From assembly GCF_011617245.1 (NCBI RefSeq), contig NZ_CP050152.1, forward strand, positions 1,974,503-2,038,502: a stretch of 64,000 nt of DNA. Reading direction: 5' to 3'. The notes under the pieces were generated by a model. The model was not told where the DNA came from. It did not search any database and saw only the letters and a program-made list of their open reading frames with translations. Both the position numbers and the translations under genes were made by a program. Positions 23,622-32,725 of the stretch are shown piece by piece. This DNA is from Brevibacterium atlanticum. Its GTDB lineage: Bacteria; Actinomycetota; Actinomycetes; Actinomycetales; Brevibacteriaceae. How positions within the stretch are numbered: position 1 is the stretch's first letter; every line of letters starts with the position of its first letter.

Positions 23622-25091
23622 ATGTCATCTAGCACCTCGACGACCGAGGCCGTCTCCAGCGATACTCGCTTCTTCGGGCATCCTCTGCCGCTCATGCAGC
23701 TGTTCAGCCTCGAACTGTGGGAGCGCTTCTCCTACTACGGGATGAACGGGATCCTCGCCCTCTACCTCTATTTCAGCGTCACCGACGGCGGAATGGGCAT
23801 GGAGCAGGGCACAGCCGTGGGGATCGTCGGTGCCTACGGCGGTTCTGTGTTCCTCGCCACCATCCTCGGAGCCTGGGTCGCCGACCGACTGGCCGGGGCA
23901 GAGCGAGTGCTCTTCTACTCGGCGATCATCATCATGGTCGGCCACGTCTGCTTGGCTCTCATCCCCGGCTTCGGAGGAGTGGCGGTCGGACTCATCCTCG
24001 TTGCGTTGGGATCGGGCGGGCTGAAGGCCAACGCCTCGGCACTCGTCGGCGAACTCTATGAAGAGAAGGATCCGCGCCGTGACGCCGGCTTCACGATCTT
24101 CTATATGGGGGTGAATATCGGTGCGCTCATCGGCCCGCTGCTCACCGGCCTCCTGCAGCAGAACATCGGATTCCACTGGGGCTTCGGTGCCGCTGCCGTC
24201 GGCATGGCCCTGGGTCTCGTCATCTACCTCACCGGCAGGAAGAACCTGCCTCCGGAGTCCCGGATCGTGGTGAACCCGCTGCCGAAGAACAAGCTCTACC
24301 TCTTCATCATCGAAGTCCTCGTCGTCGTGCTCGCCGCCACCCTGCTGTGGATGACGAAGCTCGTCAATCCCGAGAACCTCGACTGGTGGATCGCCGGCAT
24401 CTCCGCCGGTGCAGCGGTCTGCTACTTCGTCGTCATGGGCACCTCGCCGAAGACGAGCTCCGACGAACGTTCCCGGGTGCTCGCCTACATTCCGTTCTTC
24501 ATCACTGTCGTCATCTTCTGGTCGATGTACCAGCAGATCTTCGGTGTCCTGACCGTGTACTCGGACACGCAGCTCAACCGTTCGATCTTCGGTTGGGAGA
24601 TGCCGATCAACTGGATCCAGCTGATTCCGGCATTCTTCGTCATCGTCTTCGCACCGCTGTTCGCGACGATGTGGATGAAGCTGGGTCCGAAGCAGATCTC
24701 GACGCCTGTCAAGGCCGGTCTGTCCCTGGTCTTCATCGGCATCGGCTTCCTCATGTTCCTGCCGTTCTCGGGCGCCGGCGCGAACGAAACCCCGCTGCTG
24801 TGGGTCGTGCTGACACTCGCGGTGTTCGTCTTCGGCGAGCTGCTGATCTCCCCGGTGGGTCTGTCGTTCTCGACGAAGGTGGCTCCGAAGGTGTTCCAGT
24901 CGCAGATGATCGCCGTCTTCTTCCTCGCCTCCGGTGTGGGCACCGCACTGTCCGGCGTGCTCGGCGGCTACTTCGACACGGCCAACCAGGCACCTTACTG
25001 GACGTCGATCGGCGGAGCCTCGATTGTGCTCGGCCTGCTGGCGCTCACGCTGACGAAGCCGATGCTCAAGCTGCTGCGCGGCATCCGCTGA
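23622..25091 (+). CDS. POT/PTR2-family proton-dependent oligopeptide transporter
   Basis: A 489-residue protein; the ATG at 23622 (MSSSTSTTEAV) is preferred, though an in-frame start at 23571 is possible. The proton-coupling motif ELWERFSYYGMNGILALYL is the ExxERFxYYG signature of the family. The PTR2 segment GGLKANASALVGELYEEKDP with FTIFYMGVNIGALIGP follows. Fourteen or so helices are predicted. It imports di- and tripeptides with protons. Monocistronic, followed by a hairpin at 25121-25165. Confidence 0.92.
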   Translation: MSSSTSTTEAVSSDTRFFGHPLPLMQLFSLELWERFSYYGMNGILALYLYFSVTDGGMGMEQGTAVGIVGAYGGSVFLATILGAWVADRLAGAERVLFYSAIIIMVGHVCLALIPGFGGVAVGLILVALGSGGLKANASALVGELYEEKDPRRDAGFTIFYMGVNIGALIGPLLTGLLQQNIGFHWGFGAAAVGMALGLVIYLTGRKNLPPESRIVVNPLPKNKLYLFIIEVLVVVLAATLLWMTKLVNPENLDWWIAGISAGAAVCYFVVMGTSPKTSSDERSRVLAYIPFFITVVIFWSMYQQIFGVLTVYSDTQLNRSIFGWEMPINWIQLIPAFFVIVFAPLFATMWMKLGPKQISTPVKAGLSLVFIGIGFLMFLPFSGAGANETPLLWVVLTLAVFVFGELLISPVGLSFSTKVAPKVFQSQMIAVFFLASGVGTALSGVLGGYFDTANQAPYWTSIGGASIVLGLLALTLTKPMLKLLRGIR

Positions 25092-25120
25092 TCGCAGCCT
25101 GCTGTCCGAACGACTGCCTG

Positions 25121-25165
25121 AAGGCCCCTGGAACCCACCCGCCATGGAGTGGGCGCGGGGGCCTT
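25121..25165. terminator. Convergent terminator after the POT transporter
   Basis: AAGGCCCC at 25121-25128 and GGGGCCTT at 25158-25165 enclose a further internal stem (CCCACCC with GAGTGGG). It lies between genes converging at 25091 and 25178. Confidence 0.65.
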
Positions 25166-25177
25166 CGGCGTCGAGTG

Positions 25178-26035
25178 TCAGACGCCGACGAAGATCGGTA
25201 AGGCCTGCGGGTGGTGGGCGTGGACGATCGTGAGGAAGACGAGTGCGTCGAAGAGCAGGTGCACCGTGACGGTATACGGCAGCGACTTCGTGCGGGTGAA
25301 GATGAAGGCCTGCACGAGGGCGAAGGGAATCGTCAGCAGCGGTCCGATCGAGCGGTAACCGAGTTCCCACAGGAACGAGACGAAGATGATCGAGGTGAAC
25401 ACGTTCGCCGTCCAGAACGGGAAGTGTTTGCGCAGCAGGGCGAAGACCGTGCAGATGAAGAACAGCTCGTCCCAGATGCCCACCGCGTTCACGCCGAAGA
25501 AGAGGCGGATGATCTCCGACCAGTTCGTCAACGGCGGCCAATTGAGGTAGACGCCGGTGCGCAGGAAGTACTGCGGCAGCACCGCCCACGCGACCACGAC
25601 GACGAAGGCCAGCCATCCCCACTCCAGCCGCGACCACGGCTGACCTCGCCTGAGCGGGAATACGATCGTGCGGTCATCGAACAGGTACCGGGTGACCAGC
25701 CACGGACCGACGACCACGGCTGAGAGGACGACTCCCATCCGGGCGATGTTCGTCCAGGAGATGTCGGCCTCGACCGAGATCGCTGAGATCAGCGCCAGGC
25801 ATGCGATGATGACGCTGAGATCGCGGGCGAAGGCCCGGTTAGTACTCCAGACCACCACGAGTCCCGCCAGCATCGGCACATAGCCGAAGCCTCTCACCTC
25901 GGGAAACGTGGTCCCGATGCCGAAGAGGACGATCGCCGAGATCGCGATGAGGGCCGTCGCGCAGGCCTCCCAGCTGAGCAGCCCGAGTCGCGGTGTCTCC
26001 AGAGCGGGCGCGTGATTGTTCTCCACGGTGCACAC
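25178..26035 (-). CDS. CPBP-like multi-pass membrane protein with altered active-site motif
   Basis: About 285 residues, probably from the GTG at 26035; the start is uncertain and a GTG at 26026 is also possible. At least eight hydrophobic segments are present. The region VNAVGIWDELFFICTVFALL resembles the CPBP motif 1, but the first Glu of the EE pair is Asp and the Arg is missing. WELGYRSIGP and VTVHLLFDALVFLTIV correspond to later motifs. It may be an inactive or unusual member of the CAAX-protease-like family. Divergent from moeA at 26113. Confidence 0.6.
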   Translation of the reverse strand: MCTVENNHAPALETPRLGLLSWEACATALIAISAIVLFGIGTTFPEVRGFGYVPMLAGLVVVWSTNRAFARDLSVIIACLALISAISVEADISWTNIARMGVVLSAVVVGPWLVTRYLFDDRTIVFPLRRGQPWSRLEWGWLAFVVVVAWAVLPQYFLRTGVYLNWPPLTNWSEIIRLFFGVNAVGIWDELFFICTVFALLRKHFPFWTANVFTSIIFVSFLWELGYRSIGPLLTIPFALVQAFIFTRTKSLPYTVTVHLLFDALVFLTIVHAHHPQALPIFVGV

Positions 26036-26112
26036 TGTAGACGAGCAGAGACCGCCTCGCGTCGTACCGACTCGATCCGACACGTAGGATCGGAGTCATC
26101 GAAAGGACTTCA

Positions 26113-27324
26113 GTGGATCCAGAGGACTACAGCGATCTCCTCGCCGATCTCGCGCCCCGACTCGGCACCGAGATCGTGCCGGCGCACGAGGCGATCGAAC
26201 GCACCACCGCAGGAGATGTCGCGGCCGCACATGGCGTTCCCGCGTTCCCCACCTCGGCGATGGACGGTTTCGCCCTCGACCGGCAGGCATGGACAGCGGT
26301 TCGTCGGGGAGACATGGTTCCCGTCATCGGCGATGTTCCCGCCGGCCACCATCCCGTGCCGCTGCGTCGATGTTCGGCTGTGCGGGTGATGACCGGCGCA
26401 CCGGTGCCCACCGGCGCCGAGGTAGTCGTCCCCGTCGAATTCACCGACGCCCGGCCGACGGGCTCGGCCCCGCAGTCGATCCGTGTCGCTTCTGTGCCGC
26501 CCAGCGCCGTCCACGGGTGGAACATCCGGTCGGTGGGGGAGGACATCGCGGCCGGCGAGCTCGTCGTGCCGAGCGGATCACGACTGACCGCGGCCGGTGT
26601 CGGCACTCTCGCCATGCTCGGGCTCTCCCAGGTCGAGGTGCAAAGGCGACCACGCGTGGGACTCATCGTCACCGGAGACGAATTGTGCACCGGCGGTTCC
26701 GCGACGCCCGAACCCGGAACAGAGGCTGCCGATTCCTCCGGTCCGACCATTCGCAATTCGAATCTGCCGATGCTCTCTTCTGCGATCTCAGCACTCGGCT
26801 GTGAACCGGTCGAAGCGACCTGTGGGGACGACACGACCGAGTTCCTGACGATTCTGCGCGGAATGGAAGACACGGTCGACCTGGCGATCACCACGGGAGG
26901 CATCAGTGCCGGTGCTTTCGAGGTCGTGCGGCAGGCACTCGAAGGCGAGCATTCGACATTCATCCGACTCGGTATGCGGCCGGGTGCCCCGCAGGGGTTC
27001 GGGCGATTCGGTTCGCTTCCGCTGCTCCATTTCCCCGGCACCCCGCAGGGCGCGTTCCTGTCGTTCCATCTGTTCGTCCGGTCACTTCTGACGGGGCACT
27101 CGCTGCGCGAGCGATGGACGAAGCGTGTCTACCAGGGCCCCGACCTCGCCGAGCACCCTCGCGCTGTGACCTTCGGTCCCGGTGCCTTCACCGCCGGGGG
27201 AGAGGTCCGCGACCTCGGGCGCACTCGTCTGCAGAACTTCGCCATCGCCGACGTCATCGCCCGCATTCCGCGCGGTACGGGGACTCTCGCCGCCGGAACG
27301 ATCATCGACTGTCTGGACATCTGA
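26113..27324 (+). CDS. moeA: Molybdopterin molybdotransferase MoeA (copy 1)
   Basis: A 403-residue protein from the GTG at 26113 with AAAGGA upstream. It has the MoeA opening VPAFPTSAMDGFAL, RVMTGAPVPTGAEVVVPVE, the MoCF_biosynth region PRVGLIVTGDEL, the NSNLPMLSSAIS equivalent and the TTGGISAGAFEVVRQALE motif. The last domain has LPLLHFPGTPQGAFLSFHLF, where most family members have the PGNPVS motif, so the C-terminal substrate region is a variant. It inserts molybdate into adenylylated molybdopterin. A second copy lies at 30087. Confidence 0.88.
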   Translation: MDPEDYSDLLADLAPRLGTEIVPAHEAIERTTAGDVAAAHGVPAFPTSAMDGFALDRQAWTAVRRGDMVPVIGDVPAGHHPVPLRRCSAVRVMTGAPVPTGAEVVVPVEFTDARPTGSAPQSIRVASVPPSAVHGWNIRSVGEDIAAGELVVPSGSRLTAAGVGTLAMLGLSQVEVQRRPRVGLIVTGDELCTGGSATPEPGTEAADSSGPTIRNSNLPMLSSAISALGCEPVEATCGDDTTEFLTILRGMEDTVDLAITTGGISAGAFEVVRQALEGEHSTFIRLGMRPGAPQGFGRFGSLPLLHFPGTPQGAFLSFHLFVRSLLTGHSLRERWTKRVYQGPDLAEHPRAVTFGPGAFTAGGEVRDLGRTRLQNFAIADVIARIPRGTGTLAAGTIIDCLDI

Positions 27325-27422
27325 TCTCGCCTTCTGTTCCCGGCCCGACCGACTTGATCTGAGTCCGAATCGACCGCCTACCGTCCGCAGTGTCCTCAGG
27401 CCGACCGAACTAGGATGGAGCC

Positions 27423-28697
27423 ATGACAGAACCTCGTCTCGATTCCGAGCAACGGGCCCGCTACGCCCGCCAGATCCGTCTGGCCGGATTCGGCGAGACC
27501 GCGCAGCAGGCGCTGCTGGAATCGCATGTCTTCGTCATCGGCGCAGGCGGCCTCGGCGCGCCGGTGCTCAGCTACCTTGCCGGCGTGGGAATCGGGACGA
27601 TCACGGTCATCGACCCGGACATCGTCGAGCGGAGCAACCTCCACCGTCAGGTGATCCACACCGAGGCGGCCATCGGATCCCGCAAGACCGATTCGGCCGA
27701 GGAGCGGATGCGCGGAATCAACTCGGACATCGAGATCCGCACTATGCCGTACCTGCTCACCCCCGACAATGCCCTCGAGGTGCTCGACGGCGTCGACATC
27801 GTCATCGACGGCAGCGACAACTTCGCCACCCGGTACCTGGCCAACGACGCCTGCGAGATCCTCGGCATCCCCCTCGTCTGGGGGACCATCCTCGGTTTCG
27901 ACGGCCAGGTCGCGGTCTTCGACGCTCGCACCGGAGCCACGCTGCGCGACCTCTACCCGGACGTTCCCGCCCCCGGTACCGTCCCCGACTGTGCGACCGC
28001 CGGAGTGCTCGGACCATTGTGCGGAAGCATCGGTTCGGCCATGGCGATGGAGGCGATCAAGATGCTCACCGGCATCGGAGCGCCCCTGACGAACGCGGTC
28101 GCGATCTATGACAGTCTCGACGCGAGCTGGGAGAGAGTCCCGGTGTCCAGGCGACCCGACCGCTCACGTGTGACCGATCTGCGGGTCCACCTCGGCGACT
28201 ATGGGCAGCAGCCGGCCTCCGAGCGCGCGCAGGCAACTGCCGCTGGCTCCGAAACACCGGCAGGTGGCGCTCAAAGACCGGCCGGCGACGGTGAGGTCGA
28301 GTCCGGGCTCGGTCCGGCGCAGCTGCGATGGCCCGATCTGGAGGCAGACCGCCTGCTCGTCGACATCCGTGAGGACGATGAGGTGGCAGCCGGCATGGTG
28401 CCCGGCGCGATCCATATTCCGCTGGACGACCTGCTTGAGGACCCGCAACGATATCTCGCCGCGAGCGAATTCGCCGCGAGCCGGAACCGCGCTGGCGGAC
28501 CCGACGCTGGCAGGAACAGCGGCGGGGGAGTGAGTGTCGCCCTCTACTGTCGTTCCGGGGTGCGCTCGGCCCGTGCCGCAGCGGCCCTGCGCTCCCGCGG
28601 GATCGCCGTGAGCTCGGTCAGCGGGGGATACCTCGCGTACCTCTCCCAGCCGGTTCAGCACACCTCCCAGCCGGTTCAGCACAACAGACGAGGCTGA
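27423..28697 (+). CDS. moeB: MoeB-type adenylyltransferase with C-terminal rhodanese domain
   Basis: A 424-residue protein. The E1/ThiF domain has the nucleotide motif VFVIGAGGLGAPVLSYLAGV, DIVERSNLHRQVIH, VIDGSDNFATRYLAND, and PDCATAGVLGPLCGSIGSAM near the activating-cysteine region. A variable linker (about 245-295) leads to a rhodanese domain (LLVDIREDDEVAAGMVPGAI) with active-site Cys in VALYCRSGVRSARAAAALRS. It adenylates the MoaD C-terminal GG and supplies sulfur for molybdopterin synthase. The C-terminus has a tandem seven-residue repeat, SQPVQHT and SQPVQHN. Confidence 0.9.
   Translation: MTEPRLDSEQRARYARQIRLAGFGETAQQALLESHVFVIGAGGLGAPVLSYLAGVGIGTITVIDPDIVERSNLHRQVIHTEAAIGSRKTDSAEERMRGINSDIEIRTMPYLLTPDNALEVLDGVDIVIDGSDNFATRYLANDACEILGIPLVWGTILGFDGQVAVFDARTGATLRDLYPDVPAPGTVPDCATAGVLGPLCGSIGSAMAMEAIKMLTGIGAPLTNAVAIYDSLDASWERVPVSRRPDRSRVTDLRVHLGDYGQQPASERAQATAAGSETPAGGAQRPAGDGEVESGLGPAQLRWPDLEADRLLVDIREDDEVAAGMVPGAIHIPLDDLLEDPQRYLAASEFAASRNRAGGPDAGRNSGGGVSVALYCRSGVRSARAAAALRSRGIAVSSVSGGYLAYLSQPVQHTSQPVQHNRRG
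28643..28683 (+). repeat. 21-bp tandem duplication at the 3' end of moeB
   Basis: CTCCCAGCCGGTTCAGCACA occurs at 28643-28662 and again at 28664-28683 (period 21), in frame, adding one extra heptapeptide just before the stop. Confidence 0.85.
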
Positions 28698-28711
28698 CGG
28701 GCCGAACCGTC

Positions 28712-28957
28712 TCAGCCGCCGGCGAACGGCGGCAGGACGTCGACGGTGTCCCCCTCGGAGAGTGCCGCACCGCGATCGGTCGCGGCCACGGAATTGACGA
28801 GGAAGCTCGACCGGGACAGCACGGTCGTCGCCTGCTCATCGGCTGCCTCGGCGAGGGTGTCGACCAGGTCGTCGACGGTTCCCGCGCTGAGGCGGGTCTC
28901 CCGGGCGCCGAAGGCGTCACGGGCGGCGGCGAAGAAGCGGACGGTGATGGTGGGCAC
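28712..28957 (-). CDS. moaD: Molybdopterin synthase sulfur carrier subunit MoaD
   Basis: An 81-residue ubiquitin-fold protein from the GTG at 28957, immediately after the moaA stop. It begins PTITVRFFAAARDAFG, the usual MoaD start, and ends DTVDVLPPFAGG with the C-terminal Gly-Gly that is adenylated and thiocarboxylated. It works with MoaE (31765) and MoeB (27423). Confidence 0.93.
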   Translation of the reverse strand: MPTITVRFFAAARDAFGARETRLSAGTVDDLVDTLAEAADEQATTVLSRSSFLVNSVAATDRGAALSEGDTVDVLPPFAGG

Positions 28958-30046
28958 TTATCCTCCGATGGCACTCATGGGACGCTGGGGCTGCACGAAG
29001 TCGTCGGTGTCCATCCCGTGCCCGGCGAGCTTCTTCCAGTGCGCGCCCTTCCACAGGTTCGCGATCGCCTCATCATCGGCACCCTGCCGCATAGCCGTGA
29101 GCAGATCGACCTCCGTGTGTGAGAACAGACAGGTGCGCACCCGGCCCTCGGCAGTCAGTCGCGTGCGGGTGCAGTCGGCGCAGAACGGCCTGGTCACCGA
29201 GGCGATGATGCCGACGGTCCCGAGGACGGTCTCGGGATCGCGGCGATCGGCGACGAGGAACTTCTCCGCCGGAGCGCCGTTTCGCGGCGCCGAATCCGGG
29301 GTGAGCACGAATCGGGGTTCGAGCAGGGCGAAGATGTCGGCGGCGGTGATCATCTCGCCGCGGTCCCACGAATGGCCGGCGTCGAGGGGCATCTGTTCGA
29401 TGAAGCGCAGGCTCAGACCCCGGTCGAGACACCACTGCAGGAGATCCGGGGCCTGGTGGTCGTTGATGCCGGGCAGCAGGACCGCGTTGATCTTCACCGG
29501 ATCGAGCCCGGCTGCCTGTGCCCCGTCGATGCCCTCGAGCACTCGGTGGAGGAACGGCCTCCTGGCCATGGTCTCGAAGGTCTCGGGGTCGACGGTGTCC
29601 AGAGACACGTTGATCCGGTCGAGCCCGGCCGCCCTGAGCTTCGCCGCACGCTTGTCCAGGCCGATCGCATTCGTCGTCAGGGCGATGTTCGGCCGAGGGG
29701 CGAGCGCGGCGACATCGGCGATGATCTCATTGATGTCCTTGCGGGTCAGAGGCTCACCACCGGTGAATCGCACCTGATCGACCCCGAACTTCTCGACCGC
29801 GATACGTACGAAGCGCACGATCTCCTCACGGGTCATCGCAGCATCGCGGGACATGAACTCGACGCCTTCGGCGGGCATGCAGTACGTGCAGCGCAGATTG
29901 CAGAAGTCCGTCAGCGAGATCCGCAGGTCCCGTGCGCGACGGCCATACGTATCGAGGAGAGAGTCCTCATCGTGCGCGGTGAACGCGTCGCCCGGGTCGA
30001 GTGTCGGAGTCCTCAGCACCGGCATCGGCAGTCCGATCGTCGACAT
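28958..30046 (-). CDS. moaA: GTP 3',8-cyclase MoaA
   Basis: A 362-residue radical-SAM protein from the ATG at 30046. The N-terminal Fe-S motif is DFCNLRCTYC and the C-terminal second cluster is FCADCTRTRLTAEGRVRTC. RFTGGEPLTRKD binds SAM, and the protein ends in Gly-Gly, as required for cyclase activity. It converts GTP to 3',8-cyclo-7,8-dihydro-GTP, with MoaC (31313) completing cPMP formation. It is divergent from moeA copy 2, sharing a short promoter region of about 40 bp. Confidence 0.95.
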   Translation of the reverse strand: MSTIGLPMPVLRTPTLDPGDAFTAHDEDSLLDTYGRRARDLRISLTDFCNLRCTYCMPAEGVEFMSRDAAMTREEIVRFVRIAVEKFGVDQVRFTGGEPLTRKDINEIIADVAALAPRPNIALTTNAIGLDKRAAKLRAAGLDRINVSLDTVDPETFETMARRPFLHRVLEGIDGAQAAGLDPVKINAVLLPGINDHQAPDLLQWCLDRGLSLRFIEQMPLDAGHSWDRGEMITAADIFALLEPRFVLTPDSAPRNGAPAEKFLVADRRDPETVLGTVGIIASVTRPFCADCTRTRLTAEGRVRTCLFSHTEVDLLTAMRQGADDEAIANLWKGAHWKKLAGHGMDTDDFVQPQRPMSAIGG

Positions 30047-30086
30047 AGCGGCATCCTCCTTACAGAACCTCTCGTATCATCGTCCC

Positions 30087-31316
30087 ATGACTACGGCGAA
30101 GATGCACCGAGCACGGGTATACGAGACGATCGATCCGCTGACCGAGACGCGGAGCCTCCCACTCACGGGCCTGCTCGACTGCCCGCGCAGGCTCGATGCG
30201 GACGTGGTCTCACCGATCGACGTTCCCGGGTTCGACAACTCCAGCATGGACGGCTATGCCCTGGCCGCGGCCACACTGGAGGCTCACACAAGGGCTTCGG
30301 ACCCCGCTCCGATTCCGGTGCGCGGACGCGTCGCCGCCGGCGCCCGAGGGGACACCGTCGCACCCGGCACCGCGGTCGAGATCATGACCGGAGCCCCGCT
30401 GCCGCCGGGAACCGATACGATCGTCCGCATCGAGGACACCGCGCCCGGTGCCTTCGGGGCGGCCTCGATCACCCTCGAGCTTCCCACCGGCGCCGAGATT
30501 CCCGGGGTGGGGAACTTCGTCCGGCCCCTTGGCAGCGATGTCCGAGCCGGTCAGACCGTGCTGAGGGCGGGCACACAGCTGCGACCCGCCCACCTCGGCG
30601 TCGCCGCGGCCTGCGGCATCACCGAACTCCCCGTCCGATCGCTGCCACGGATCCTCATCGTCAGCACTGGGGACGAGATCACCGCCGAGGCGGCCGCCGG
30701 GATCAACGATGCGAACTCCGTCACACTGTCGGCCGGGCTGCGCCGCCTCGGTGCGGAGACCGAGGTGGCGTTCGTTCCCGACGACCCGCAGGCGCTGCTC
30801 GCCACGGTTCGGGGAAGCTCGGCCGACCTCGTCATCTCCACCGGCGGCATCTCGAAGGGAGCGCACGAGGTCGTCAAGCTCGCAGCCGAAGCCGACCCGG
30901 AATCGGCGATGGTCTTCGAGCCGATCGTCATGCAGCCCGGAGGCCCGCAGGGCTGCGGACGACTCGCCGACCACCCCTGGGTCGCGCTCCCGGGCAACCC
31001 GGTGAGCACGCTCATCAGCTTCGAGATGTTCATCCGTCCCGCGCTGCTCGGAATCCCCAGCGACGAACCCCCTCGCGAGGTCGGCTACCATCGTCTGGCC
31101 CACGGCTTCGACGAGACCCCGCCTGCCGGCAAGCTCCAGATCCGACGGGCCAGGCTCACCGACCAAGGACTCGAATTCATCGGCGGCTCCCGCTCGCACC
31201 TGCTCCACAGCTATGCCGAGGCCACCCACCTCGTGTTCGTCTCACCCGAGGCGCCGGGACCGGACGATCCGTTCTCAGCCGCGGGCGATAGGCTGATGAC
31301 GTGGAAGATCGCATGA
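30087..31316 (+). CDS. moeA: Molybdopterin molybdotransferase MoeA (copy 2)
   Basis: A 409-residue protein from the ATG at 30087; upstream in-frame starts lie inside the divergent moaA. It shows the complete MoeA set: VPGFDNSSMDGYAL, EIMTGAPLPPGTDTIVRIED, PRILIVSTGDEI, the NDANSVTLSAGL block, ISTGGISKGAHEVVKLAAEA, and ALPGNPVSTLISFEMF. This copy keeps PGNPVS, which copy 1 lacks. It is coupled to moaC by a 4-bp overlap (ATGA) and is likely the main Moco-insertion enzyme. Confidence 0.93.
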   Translation: MTTAKMHRARVYETIDPLTETRSLPLTGLLDCPRRLDADVVSPIDVPGFDNSSMDGYALAAATLEAHTRASDPAPIPVRGRVAAGARGDTVAPGTAVEIMTGAPLPPGTDTIVRIEDTAPGAFGAASITLELPTGAEIPGVGNFVRPLGSDVRAGQTVLRAGTQLRPAHLGVAAACGITELPVRSLPRILIVSTGDEITAEAAAGINDANSVTLSAGLRRLGAETEVAFVPDDPQALLATVRGSSADLVISTGGISKGAHEVVKLAAEADPESAMVFEPIVMQPGGPQGCGRLADHPWVALPGNPVSTLISFEMFIRPALLGIPSDEPPREVGYHRLAHGFDETPPAGKLQIRRARLTDQGLEFIGGSRSHLLHSYAEATHLVFVSPEAPGPDDPFSAAGDRLMTWKIA

Positions 31317-31783
31317 AGCTCTCGCACGTCGATGAGACCGGAACCGCGCAGATGGTCGACGTCGGAGACAAGGACGTGACGAAACGGCGAGCGGTGGCCA
31401 CCGGGACCATCACGACGCGCGCCGAGGTCATCGACATGATCGCACAGGCCGGGCTGCCCAAGGGCGACGCCCTGCCCGTGGCGCGCATCGCCGCGGTGAT
31501 GGGGGCCAAACGCACCAGCGATCTCATCCCGCTGTGCCATCCGCTGCCGCTGACCGGCATCGACGTCGACTTCGAACTCCTCACCGACGCGGTGGCCATC
31601 ACTGCCGTGGTGAAGACGGTGTCGAAGACCGGAGTCGAAATGGAAGCGCTCACCGCCGTGACCACGGCCGCGCTGACGATCTTCGACATGATCAAAGCCG
31701 TCGACAACCAGGCTGTGATCAGCGACATCAAGGTCACCGAGAAGTCCGGAGGGAGGAGCGGAGATTGGACACGACAGGTTTGA
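31313..31783 (+). CDS. moaC: Cyclic pyranopterin monophosphate synthase MoaC
   Basis: A 156-residue protein; the ATG at 31313 overlaps the moeA stop. Family landmarks are MVDVGDKDVTKRRAVATG, KGDALPVARIAAVMGAKRT, SDLIPLCHPLPLTGIDV and VKTVSKTGVEMEALTAV, which include the catalytic Lys and His. It converts the MoaA product to cPMP. The 3' end overlaps the beginning of moaE by 19 bp. Confidence 0.95.
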   Translation: MKLSHVDETGTAQMVDVGDKDVTKRRAVATGTITTRAEVIDMIAQAGLPKGDALPVARIAAVMGAKRTSDLIPLCHPLPLTGIDVDFELLTDAVAITAVVKTVSKTGVEMEALTAVTTAALTIFDMIKAVDNQAVISDIKVTEKSGGRSGDWTRQV

Positions 31784-32232
31784 CCTCCGCGATCGACAGT
31801 GAGACTCTCGGCACCGTCATCACCACCGGAGTCGTCGAGACCGAGATCTCGACCGCCGCCCTCGAACCCGATGTGCTCACCGACGTCTGCGGTGCCGTCG
31901 TCAGCTTCTCCGGGGTCATCCGCGATCACGACGACGGCCGCGGAGTCCGGGGCCTGCACTACGAGGCCCACCCATCAGCGGCCCAGCAGATCGCCGAGGC
32001 GGCCGCCGACATCGTCTCGCGCCATCCCGAAGTGCGGCTCTCCGTCGTCCACCGAGTCGGAGACCTCGAGGTCGGTGACGTCGCACTGGCCGCCGTCGTG
32101 GCCTCTGCCCATCGGAAGGCCTCCTTCCTCGCCTGCGCCGAACTCATCGACGAGGTCAAGGCACGAGTGGCGATCTGGAAGCATCAGCACTTCACCGACG
32201 GCACCGACGAATGGGTGGGAGCACTCGAATGA
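31765..32232 (+). CDS. moaE: Molybdopterin synthase catalytic subunit MoaE
   Basis: A 155-residue protein. The TTG at 31765 is chosen because of a strong GGAGGGAGGAGCGGAG stretch immediately upstream, inside moaC. The core reads VVSFSGVIRDHDDGRGVRGL, YEAHPSAA, VVHRVGDLEVGDVALAAVV, SAHRKASFLACAELIDEVK and VAIWKHQHFTDGTDEWV, with the catalytic lysines. It pairs with MoaD to add the dithiolene sulfurs. It overlaps the HTH-TOBE gene by 4 bp. Confidence 0.93.
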   Translation: MDTTGLTSAIDSETLGTVITTGVVETEISTAALEPDVLTDVCGAVVSFSGVIRDHDDGRGVRGLHYEAHPSAAQQIAEAAADIVSRHPEVRLSVVHRVGDLEVGDVALAAVVASAHRKASFLACAELIDEVKARVAIWKHQHFTDGTDEWVGALE

Positions 32233-32630
32233 CCCAGCTGCGCATCAGCGACGCCGCACAGTTCCTCGGCGTCAGCGACGACACCGTCCGGCGCTGGATC
32301 AGCGACGGACGCCTCAGCGCTCTGAAGAACTCCTCGAACCGTGCGGTCGTCGACGGCAGGGAGCTCGCCGAGCTCGCCCAATCGTCGGCGGCCTCACTGG
32401 CCGACCCGAGCGGTGTCAAGAGCTCCTCACGCAACCGCTTCGCCGGACTCGTCACCGACGTCGCCGTGGACGGTGTCATGGCCCAGGTGGGCATGCAGTG
32501 CGGGCCATTCAGGGTGGTGTCCCTGATGTCGGCCGAAGCCTGCCGCGAACTCGACCTGCAGCCGGGCAGCCTCGCCACCGCCTCGGTGAAGGCGACGATG
32601 GTCACGGTCGACACGGTGCCCACGGACTGA
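32229..32630 (+). CDS. HTH-TOBE molybdate-binding protein, likely regulator
   Basis: A 133-residue protein from the ATG at 32229. The N-terminus is a MerR/excisionase-like helix-turn-helix (LRISDAAQFLGVSDDTVRRW then ISDGRLSALKNSSNRAVVDG). After a linker, a single TOBE/Mop-type domain follows (SSRNRFAGLVTDVAVDGVMA to ATASVKATMVTVDTVP) that in this family binds molybdate. It is therefore a compact ModE analogue placed just upstream of modA. It may also supply the TOBE function missing from the ModBC fusion. Confidence 0.85.
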   Translation: MTQLRISDAAQFLGVSDDTVRRWISDGRLSALKNSSNRAVVDGRELAELAQSSAASLADPSGVKSSSRNRFAGLVTDVAVDGVMAQVGMQCGPFRVVSLMSAEACRELDLQPGSLATASVKATMVTVDTVPTD

Positions 32631-32725
32631 TCCCTGTGCCGTGAATTCGGATCTCGACCACAGGTGGAGTCTCAAATCGGGTGCTGAAATCGACAATAGG
32701 CCGCATCTGCGGGTTCAATAGGAGC

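Noticed and set aside
23625..25637. Very long open frame on the minus strand (about 670 residues) opposite the POT transporter gene
   Set aside because: It is low-complexity, rich in His/Arg/Glu/Asp and has no domain. It is the complement of well-supported coding DNA, a normal effect of high GC.
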